7,405 bases of DNA from Bacteroidota bacterium (GTDB lineage Bacteria; Bacteroidota; Bacteroidia; Bacteroidales; UBA4417). Made by a program: the position numbers and the translations under genes. Below the pieces are notes generated by a model. It was not told the DNA's origin, searched no databases, and saw nothing but the letters and a program-made list of their open reading frames with translations. Below are positions 1 through 7,100 of this stretch, in pieces (position 1 is the first letter of the stretch; each line of letters begins with the position of its first letter). The stretch is from positions 1-7,405 of the forward strand of contig JAIFMH010000013.1 of NCBI GenBank assembly GCA_020048595.1, read 5' to 3'.

Positions 1-1559
1 TTTACTGTCCATGCAATCCAATCGGAACCTACAGCATTGTATGGTAAGAAATTACTGAATTTTGTTCCGTTATACTGAAATGATACGGTTTCTTTAAAAA
101 TTAACCAGTCGGTAATGTTATATTTTAATCGGAAGGTATTTTCCAGCGAATTCTCATTCCGGTCGTTTTTACCTAATTTGGCAACTGCAACAGGATTAAA
201 AAAGCTATATCCGTTTCCCTGGTAGTTATTTATTGGATTGAAATATTCACCGGTCAATTTTCCATTGGCATCATGTTCATAAATGCTCATGTTTGGAGCT
301 TTGATGTAAGCCATCTGACGAATATTTCTTCCATCAATCTCTATATTCCCGTCAATCTGGTTGTTCGCATAGTTGAACTGAACAGTGAACAACATTTTTT
401 TAGAAAGAAAGTAGTCGAGGTTTACACGGGTCGAAAAACGTTTTGAACCTGTATTAATGGTAGTTCCACCTTCATCGACATAACTAAACGAAGTAAAATA
501 CCTGGTTTTTTCGCCCCCACCCGATATTTTAAAATAATGGTCGTGAGTTATTGAGTTTTGAGTTATTGCGCCCAGCCAATCGGTATTGGCCGAATAGTTG
601 TAGAAATCGAAATAATCTTTGTCGTAAGCAATCTCTGAAGGAATATCGAAAACACCTTTGCTGTTGTGCCATTCTTCCAGCTGCAACATCACGTATTCAT
701 CACCATTCAGCATAGGGATGGCGGCAGGCTGAAAATTCATACTATTTTTATACTGGTAATCGAACTGCACTTTTCCCATACGTCCACGGTGAGTTTCGAT
801 AAGCAATACCCCATCGGCACCTTTCGAACCATAAATAGCAGTTGATGCAGCATCTTTTAAAACCTCAATGGATTTTATATCCTGAAGAGCAATGTTAATC
901 ATGTTACTGATGTCTTCCGAATCAGCAGAACTGAGGTCAAAACCTGAAGAAACATTATCCTGAGGAATACCATCGATTACGATCAACGGTTTGTTATTTC
1001 CCATCGAACTCAAACCGCGGATTACGATCTGCGATCCCGATCCCGGGTCACCCGATGCACTAATGATGTCCAATCCGGAAACTTTTCCCTGAAGGGCATC
1101 GGCGGCAGAGGTAATACCCTGATCTTTCATTTCCATGAGGTCGATCTTCACTCGCGAAGAAGCGTTGTCACGGTCATCAATATTGGTGAGCTGGTTGTCT
1201 GACTTGGCCTTTGCAGTAACAGTTACTGCATCCAACTCAATGTCAGATGAAACAAGTTCAATAGTTACCGCTTTACCTGCAACCGGTTTAAACGGCTTGG
1301 TTTGATAACCGATTACAGTAACCTTCAGAGTATTTACCGAATTCTTCATTTCATAAACAAAGTTTCCGTCCATATCGGTGATAGTTCCGTTTACCACACG
1401 GTTATCTTTATCAGACTCAACGACTGTTGCACCAACAACCGCCGATTTATCCTTCTGATCGATCACCTTTCCACGCACAACGGTCTTTGTCTGAGAATAT
1501 GCCCCGACAAAACTGAAAAGCGCAAGGATCAGAATTATGGTATTTTTGATTTTTTTCAT
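1..1559 (-). CDS. SusC/RagA-family TonB-dependent outer-membrane receptor, N-terminal 519 residues (3' part beyond left edge)
   Basis: This gene encodes an outer-membrane transporter that, with a SusD-type lipoprotein, imports oligosaccharides or other large nutrients using TonB energy. The 519 visible codons are uninterrupted. Residues 1-20 or 1-22 form a signal peptide (start MKKIKNTIILILALF, cleavage after VGA or AYS). Residues about 27-103 are a CarboxypepD_reg-like beta-sandwich (VVRGKVID to VTIEL). The plug spans about 135-255 and shows the family signatures IRG (180-182), LIVIDGIP (about 192-199) and IEVLKDAASTAIYGSKGADG (231-250). Beta-barrel strands follow from about residue 258. The family is usually about 1000 residues or more, so roughly half is missing because of the window edge, not a mutation. 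The ATG at 1557-1559 is fixed by an in-frame TAA at 1569-1571. There is no STN domain, so sigma/anti-sigma signalling through this receptor is unlikely. The substrate cannot be deduced. SusD is expected next, outside the window. Confidence 0.96.
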   Translation of the reverse strand, partial: MKKIKNTIILILALFSFVGAYSQTKTVVRGKVIDQKDKSAVVGATVVESDKDNRVVNGTITDMDGNFVYEMKNSVNTLKVTVIGYQTKPFKPVAGKAVTIELVSSDIELDAVTVTAKAKSDNQLTNIDDRDNASSRVKIDLMEMKDQGITSAADALQGKVSGLDIISASGDPGSGSQIVIRGLSSMGNNKPLIVIDGIPQDNVSSGFDLSSADSEDISNMINIALQDIKSIEVLKDAASTAIYGSKGADGVLLIETHRGRMGKVQFDYQYKNSMNFQPAAIPMLNGDEYVMLQLEEWHNSKGVFDIPSEIAYDKDYFDFYNYSANTDWLGAITQNSITHDHYFKISGGGEKTRYFTSFSYVDEGGTTINTGSKRFSTRVNLDYFLSKKMLFTVQFNYANNQIDGNIEIDGRNIRQMAYIKAPNMSIYEHDANGKLTGEYFNPINNYQGNGYSFFNPVAVAKLGKNDRNENSLENTFRLKYNITDWLIFKETVSFQYNGTKFSNFLPYNAVGSDWIAWTV

Positions 1560-1605
1560 ACGTATATTTTAATTTTTTTTATTGGCCGTATGGAATTCGC
1601 ATGAT

Positions 1606-1618
1606 ATGAAGTATTCAT
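1606..1618. repeat. Short inverted repeat ATGAA-gta-TTCAT upstream of SusC
   Basis: This is a perfect 5-base inverted repeat with a 3-base centre, lying 47-59 bases before the SusC start codon. The symmetry does not extend further outward. It could be a half-site pair for a regulator, but a repeat this short is expected by chance at an appreciable rate in this much A/T-rich spacer. Confidence 0.2.
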
Positions 1619-1662
1619 CCTTTTTTTGATGGTTCTGCAAATCAAGCTCATTTCATGTGTTC

Positions 1663-1677
1663 AAAAACCTTTGGTTT
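1663..1677 (-). terminator. Weak hairpin with short T-run after FAS1 gene (possible attenuator or RNA-processing site)
   Basis: On the minus strand the sequence AAACC-AAA-GGTTT (1665-1677) can form a 5-base-pair hairpin and runs into five T residues at 1663-1667. It begins about 25 bases after the FAS1 stop codon. With two G-C pairs and a three-base loop it is too weak to count as a firm intrinsic terminator. At most it would give partial termination or mark a 3' end after processing between the lipoprotein and SusC messages. Confidence 0.2.
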
Positions 1678-1702
1678 AAAATGTTCTTATTTAGCTGGTT
1701 GT

Positions 1703-4024
1703 TTATTTATTGTCAATTTCTTCAAATCGCAATACCGTCTTCAGTTCATGAATAACGCCATTACTAACTACTGTGGCATAAGCCTCCTGACCAGTCGTAC
1801 TTAAATTTCGGGAGGTTATTACATTCGATCTTTCTGATTCTTTAACTATAGCAACCGGAGTTCCGTTTTTTGATGGAATTGTAATCTTATCAATTCCAGG
1901 AATGATTTTCATTAAAGAATTATTGATCACAAAAGCAGTTGAGCTTTCATCAATTCTGGCAGTTTCGTAATAGCCTTCGTTTTTATTCCCATCAGTAAAA
2001 ATCATTTCACCCTGAATAAAATGCATCATGACCAGGTTTTGAAGTTCTTTTTGAGTAAGAGCATCAAAATTAACCGTATTTAGTACCGAATCGCTTGGTG
2101 CAAAAACGGTATAGTTTTGGTTGTCTGACATAAAACTGTATTTAAACAATTTATCCTGTGTTAAACCAGCTTTTTTAATTAAAGCTTGAAATTTAGGGAA
2201 CCGGGCAGAAATGGCTGAAAAAATATCGTTTGAATTAAATGCAAACCAACTATCAACTTCGTAAGTCGTTCCGTTATCAGAATTAGTACTAATTTTTCTT
2301 GGTATCAACTTCACCTCTTTGACTCCGCGGTAGCCGTAGGTAGAAGGAGCAGTGCCTCTCACTTCGTTGGTCGTGTTATCAATCGTCAGGTAATTTCCTC
2401 CCAATGTTTTTATAAATTCTTTCCGCGCAAGACCTTTAGGTTGCGATAAGCCAATCTGATTCAGGAACAAGGTACGCAAATCGTCATTACTAAGCGTAGT
2501 TTGCCGGATAGACGGATATAAAGTTACCACAGTAAAACGCTCACTTATTGGATCATAAATAAAAGATGAGTCGGCAGAAGTTGATTGGTCGGACTCCACA
2601 TAGAACGAATAATTGGCATCCTTACGTTTCAGTGCTGAAAGCAAGCCCGATTTTTCAATAGCAAACATCACTTTGGAATAACCCTTACGAGTATAAACCG
2701 GACCAGTAACACTGCTAAAAGCACGTGGCACAATGGGTTTATTTACACCAATAAAAGTACAGTTACTTCCGTATTGTTTCTGAATAATACTTGATTCATC
2801 AATTTTTATAATGTCAGCTTCACCATTCAAAAATCCCTTCTGAACATCGGTCAAATAAACCGGATTAATAGAAAGGCTTGAATTGGCGATTATACGTTTA
2901 ATATTTTCAGGAGCTGCCTCAAGACTACCCCAGTTATTTCCTCCAACCAGGTATTGATTAATCAACTGGTTCAATGCTTCGTTAGTTGGGGCAACAATAC
3001 CATGATGGTAGCGAATAGTAACATTGCCTGGCAATCCAAAAACGCCCCTTGGAGGTTTTGTTTTTTCGCTGTTAATATCGAAAACGAGTTGTGGATATCT
3101 TAATGTGAACAACGAGTCAACTTTCAACCCTTGCTCTGCACCGGGCTGAGCGTTTGTTTCCTGCTCGTTATAATCCATTTCGGCAAAAAGATTAACCAAA
3201 TTGAAATAAGAGGTATAGGAATTGGGCTTAGATTGGTCGGTTAAGATTTCAACACCGTTTTTAAGTGGTTCTGCCACACGGTCGATAACATAAATAAAGC
3301 CATTTTCAGCAAAAACTTCATCACCAACAATTCGACCGTTACTGAAATAGATATCATTGATATTTTCGAACTGGCGACCGAAATAAAAAGTATAATCGGT
3401 TGTTGACAAATCATAAATATCAAAATACTCTTTAAAGAATATGGGTGAGAATTTCCGTGAATCAGTAAACACACGTCTATTCCAACTGGTTTTGGTAGAA
3501 TCAATAATGTTGGTACGTTTTAAGGTACTATTTTGCCTTTTTAACTTACTCCATTCCACCCCGTACTTCAGATTTTTTCCGAGTAGCAAAGTTTCGCGCT
3601 TGTACCCTTTTGGTAAATTATTACTAAGATCTAGTGTATCAATCCATCCGTAAATATCCAGCGACCGTAGTTGCTTTTTACTCCATGGATTTTGTACCAG
3701 ATGGTATTTCACAATCTTAATTACTTCCGCCTTCGGTATGTCAGCAACTGATTTATATTTTGAGTTTTCCTGAAAATACGTTTTGAAAGCATCATTAGAA
3801 GGAGCAAAAACGGTATAACTACCAGAAACATCAATAATAGTGTCGTAACCCGACACATGAAGCAATTCGGCAAAAGTCGAAAGTTCTGGTTTTGTCTTTA
3901 TCTGCGTATAAAGTTTTCCGGCAAGCCATTCAGGACGAACATATTTATCGTCAATCTCTTTCTGGCAGCCAAAAAAAACAAGCAAACATAAAGCAGTTAG
4001 GATTAGTAGTTTATTCTTTGTCAT
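1703..4024 (-). CDS. Four-FAS1-domain (fasciclin) lipoprotein, probably cell-surface
   Basis: This 773-residue protein is a predicted lipoprotein made of tandem FAS1 domains, a fold usually involved in adhesion or ligand binding. Residues 1-19 are a lipoprotein signal (FFGC lipobox, Cys20). QKEIDD follows the Cys, close to the acidic export signal of Bacteroidetes surface lipoproteins. FAS1-1 (about 37-252) has the H1-type motif YTVFAPSNDAF (70-80), H2-like VKYHL and closing NGFIYVIDRV. It carries a basic, aromatic insert at about 125-210. FAS1-2 (about 258-440) has degenerate GIVAPTNEAL. FAS1-3 (about 446-575) is weakest, with FYVESDQS. FAS1-4 (about 597-768) is clear: YTVFAPSDSVL (638-648), MMHFIQGEM and VVSNGVIHELKTVL. 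The ATG is fixed by an in-frame TAA at 4028-4030. It lies 143 bases before SusC and probably shares its transcript. I recognise no catalytic residues. Adhesion, glycan capture or assistance to SusC/SusD are possible; none is demonstrated. Confidence 0.93.
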   Translation of the reverse strand: MTKNKLLILTALCLLVFFGCQKEIDDKYVRPEWLAGKLYTQIKTKPELSTFAELLHVSGYDTIIDVSGSYTVFAPSNDAFKTYFQENSKYKSVADIPKAEVIKIVKYHLVQNPWSKKQLRSLDIYGWIDTLDLSNNLPKGYKRETLLLGKNLKYGVEWSKLKRQNSTLKRTNIIDSTKTSWNRRVFTDSRKFSPIFFKEYFDIYDLSTTDYTFYFGRQFENINDIYFSNGRIVGDEVFAENGFIYVIDRVAEPLKNGVEILTDQSKPNSYTSYFNLVNLFAEMDYNEQETNAQPGAEQGLKVDSLFTLRYPQLVFDINSEKTKPPRGVFGLPGNVTIRYHHGIVAPTNEALNQLINQYLVGGNNWGSLEAAPENIKRIIANSSLSINPVYLTDVQKGFLNGEADIIKIDESSIIQKQYGSNCTFIGVNKPIVPRAFSSVTGPVYTRKGYSKVMFAIEKSGLLSALKRKDANYSFYVESDQSTSADSSFIYDPISERFTVVTLYPSIRQTTLSNDDLRTLFLNQIGLSQPKGLARKEFIKTLGGNYLTIDNTTNEVRGTAPSTYGYRGVKEVKLIPRKISTNSDNGTTYEVDSWFAFNSNDIFSAISARFPKFQALIKKAGLTQDKLFKYSFMSDNQNYTVFAPSDSVLNTVNFDALTQKELQNLVMMHFIQGEMIFTDGNKNEGYYETARIDESSTAFVINNSLMKIIPGIDKITIPSKNGTPVAIVKESERSNVITSRNLSTTGQEAYATVVSNGVIHELKTVLRFEEIDNK

Positions 4025-4036
4025 TTTTTAAATCAT
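4025..4036 (-). promoter_or_regulatory. Leader directly before the FAS1 gene: two-codon ORF (ATG ATT TAA) in place of a Shine-Dalgarno
   Basis: Immediately upstream of the FAS1 start the minus strand reads ATG ATT TAA AAA before the true ATG. The stop codon (4028-4030) is in frame and sets the start at 4022-4024. There is no purine-rich ribosome site; the A-rich run is typical of Bacteroidetes initiation regions. The two-codon ORF may be accidental, or may influence initiation by ribosome reinitiation. Confidence 0.4.
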
Positions 4037-4076
4037 AAATTTGAATAAAACAATGTGAAATGTATTTATGAACGGA

Positions 4077-4084
4077 CAAATGTA
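4077..4084 (-). promoter_or_regulatory. Candidate Bacteroidetes -7 promoter element TACATTTG
   Basis: The minus strand carries TACATTTG, an exact match to the Bacteroidetes primary-sigma -7 consensus TAnnTTTG. It would start transcription near 4070 and give a leader of about 45 bases before the FAS1 start. No TTTG is found 19-21 bases upstream, where the -33 element should be. A promoter with a good -7 but no -33 element would be expected to need an activator, which fits an HTCS target, but this is inference. Confidence 0.4.
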
Positions 4085-4089
4085 ACCAA

Positions 4090-4104
4090 AAACGAAATTT
4101 GTTT
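4090..4104. repeat. Imperfect 15-base palindrome beside the candidate promoter (possible operator)
   Basis: AAACGAAATTTGTTT pairs with itself in six of seven positions around its centre. It lies 5 bases upstream of the -7 element on the minus strand, overlapping the place where a -33 region would start. The position suits a regulator site, but the composition is very A/T-rich and AraC-type regulators more often use direct repeats. It is therefore only a candidate. Confidence 0.22.
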
Positions 4105-4162
4105 ATGGAACATAAGTAGCAGACGAGCCGGTTTACTCAGTTAAGTGTTAAAAGAGGTTAAT

Positions 4163-7100
4163 TTATGACATACCTGATTGATTTGTGTTATCATTTTCCC
4201 CTTGTTCTGGCAGCCCCTTTTGCCTGAATGTAGATGGAGTAACACTAAATTGTTCTCTAAAGCACTTCACAAAATAGGATAAATTATTAAAGCCCAGACC
4301 ATAACCAATTTCTTTAATCGACAGACTGGTATTTGAAAGCATTTCGCAAGCTTTCTGTAGTTTGAAAACCCTGATAAACTCGACCGGTGAAAGACCTGTA
4401 AGTGCCTTTAATTTACGGTATAAATGGGTGGTACTGATATTTAAATCTTCTGATAATTTCTTAACGTTAAAGTCGCTTTCCGACAAATTTTCTTCAAGCA
4501 GTTGCCTAAGCTTAACTATGAATTCATCATCTTTCGAAAGGTTTGATTGCGAAACTTCCACCATGAAATTCTGTGTCATATACTTTTCTCGGATCAATTC
4601 CCTGTTTTTTATCAATCTCGAAATCTGAGCCTTAATAATGCTCATATCAAAAGGCTTGGTTACATATGCATCAGCACCCTTTTCGTAACCCGAAACAACA
4701 TGCTCCGAAGCATTATTTGCAGTTAAAAGGATAAGCGGAATGTGGCAGGTTTTGTTGTTTTCTTTCACCTTGGCGCATAATTCGTAACCGTCCATCTTGG
4801 GCATAACTACATCCGAGATAATCATGTCCGGAATGATCCTGCTAATTATGTCATATCCCTCTTTCCCATCGCCTGCTTCGTAGCAATTATACATTCCTGA
4901 TAAGGCATTTTTAAGGAATGTGCGCAAATCGGTATTATCTTCAACAATCACCAATGTCATGTCCTTCCCTTTGTTCTCTAACTCGTGAACCTGAACGCTG
5001 TCAAAAACATCTTCATGCCACAGGGCTCCCAAACTGCTTTGTTCAGTCAGAGCGATATCTGTTACCTCTATTTCGTCGAAGGGCAAGTCAACATGAAAAG
5101 CAACCCCTAAATTATCAACCGACTCTACTGTAATTGTCCCATTGTGCATTTCGATCAACGATTTTGAAAACGACAGTCCAATACCTGCGCCTTCAACTTT
5201 TTCGCTCACTTTATAGAACCGCTCAAATATTTTGGTTTTGTCTTCATCCGAAATATCCTTCCCTTCGTTGAACACTGTGATACGAACCTTGTTTTTCGTG
5301 TCACCGGAAGTATCAGGCTCTATCAATTCAAGAGTAACCTTTATTGAATTATTCTCGGTAGTATGTTTAAAGGCATTAGACAATAAATTATACAATACCT
5401 CCTCTATTTTTTGTCTGTCAATATCAACAAAAATGCTTTGTTCCGGTACTTCAAACTGGAGATTTGTTTTCCGGCGGCTTTCCAGACCTTTAAAATTCGA
5501 TACAACTTCTTTCACCAGGCCAACAATATCTGTTGTTTGCAGATTAAGCTGCAATTTGCCTGCATTCAGCTTTCTGAAATCAATAATCTGGTTAATCAAA
5601 GTCAGCAGATAGTTCGAATTACGATAAATCAACGTGAGATGGTTTTTCCATGCCGGATCGATAGTTTTATAGTTCTGCTTCATATCTTCGATAGGAGCAA
5701 TTACCAGGCTAAGAGGTGTACGAAGTTCATGTGCAATATTGGTCAGAAAGCGCATTTTATTTTCATTGTTCTCAAAAGATATGGCATCAATTTTTTGCTG
5801 GAACGATTTTTTCTGTTTGTTGGATAACCAGAATAATACGTAACCGAAAAAAGCCACGATTAAAACCAGAACAAATGTTCGGAAATACCAGGTTCTATAC
5901 CAAGGTGGCAGTATAATAATATGCAATGTCTTTTCATTTTCAGCGACTACGTTATCGGAACTAATTCCGGAGATATGCAAAGTATAATGCCCAGGTGGAA
6001 TTTTTGAAAAATAGGCAAACCTATTGGAAGCAGGAATCGATATCCAATAATCATAGAACCCATCAAGCTTATATCTTATTTTGTTTCCTTCAGGATATTG
6101 GAAGTGATTAACACCAACACCAACGCTAAATGAATTTTTAGTATAAGGAAGTTCAATTTCTTTTATTACATCAATCGCTCTTGAAAAAATATTGCCTTTA
6201 CTAATGGTATCACCAACATTGATAACTATATTATCGATCCGAAAGCTGGTCAATCCAATTTTGGGAGGAATCGGGTTTAACTTTATCTCACCCGGGTAAA
6301 ATGTTGTGAATCCATTATCACCACCAAAAAATAGTTGTCCGTCAGCCGACTGATAATATGAATTAACTTTAAAAGTTTCGCCCTGCAACCCATCAGTACT
6401 TTTGTAATAAGTAAACGATTTAGTTGTATTGTTATGGTCATAGGCAACAATACCCTTATTCGAACTTATCCATTTTAATCCGGAGGCATCACTTAATATA
6501 CCTTGAATATCGCTACCAGGCAAGCCACTTTCAATAGTCAGATTAGAGAAGGTCATCGTCTCCGGATCAACAATACTTATTCCACCTCCCTGAGTTGCAA
6601 TCCAGATTTTACCATCTGAATTTTCATAAATACAATTTATCTCATTGGCATTCAGAAAGTGTTTATCAGGCTTTGTTGCTATTAACTGAGTAAAACGCAA
6701 ATCGGGTTTGGTTTTACCGCTTAAGTCAAGTTTATTATAGGGCATTTTCAGCAAATTCAACCCATTATTGGTTCCAATCCAGAAACGTTGTTTACTGTCT
6801 ATTTTCATCGACATAATAGTGCGGTCTGTAAGACTTTCTTTGTTTGAAGGATCAACAGAATAGACAAAGTATTTTTTTTCAGGATTATTTCTCAACGCGG
6901 GGAAAAACAACAATCCTTCAGAGAGAGAACCCACCCACAAATTCTTATCCTTATCAACCAAAATTTTACGTACAGTACCTCCGGTATATAAGGGCTCTTC
7001 CACTAAACTCCCATAATTCCATCCATTGGCGGTTTTTTCCAACTTGGCAACACCGGCATCCGATGCAACCCAGAATACCGACTCCGATTCTTTGGCAATA

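Larger units (their letters stand above)
1560..1702 (-). other. Spacer between FAS1 lipoprotein gene and SusC gene; A/T-rich leader, no firm promoter
   Basis: This 143-base spacer has no gene. The last bases before the SusC start are almost pure A/T (minus strand AAAAAAAATTAAAATATA), which is the usual Bacteroidetes translation leader; there is no purine-rich Shine-Dalgarno sequence. A poor promoter-like pair is present on the minus strand: TTGATTTG (1638-1645, one mismatch to TAnnTTTG) with TTTTTG (1662-1667) only 16 bases upstream, closer than expected. No strong terminator is visible, so read-through from the FAS1 gene into SusC is the simpler reading, with a secondary start possible. Confidence 0.5.
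4025..4162 (-). other. Intergenic region between HTCS regulator and FAS1 gene, likely promoter region of the target operon
   Basis: This 138-base non-coding stretch lies after the regulator stop codon and before the FAS1 start. It has no recognisable strong intrinsic terminator. It contains the best promoter-like element of the window and an adjacent near-palindrome, listed separately. The plausible reading is that the regulator is transcribed from its own promoter beyond the right edge. FAS1 and SusC would then be transcribed from here under regulator control. Read-through from the regulator gene cannot be excluded. Confidence 0.5.

Noticed and set aside
1590..1600. GAATTC-containing palindrome as an operator
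   Set aside because: A single six-base palindrome in a short A/T-rich spacer is expected by chance and has no extended symmetry.
1302..1604. Plus-strand 100-codon open frame opposite the SusC start and spacer
   Set aside because: It runs antisense to a clear signal peptide and beta-sandwich domain, with low-complexity content and no recognisable family.
3241..3504. Minus-strand 87-codon open frame inside the FAS1 gene in another frame
   Set aside because: It lies entirely within a well-supported coding frame and has no recognisable protein features.
4110..4160. Possible terminator after the HTCS gene
   Set aside because: Only a three-base stem (GAG/CTC) around an eight-base loop could be drawn, with no following T-run; not enough to call.
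5232..5827. Plus-strand open frames opposite the HTCS kinase region (5232-5612 and 5411-5827)
   Set aside because: They lie antisense to highly conserved kinase motifs, overlap each other, lack recognisable domains and have no leader region. They are shadows of the minus-strand gene.
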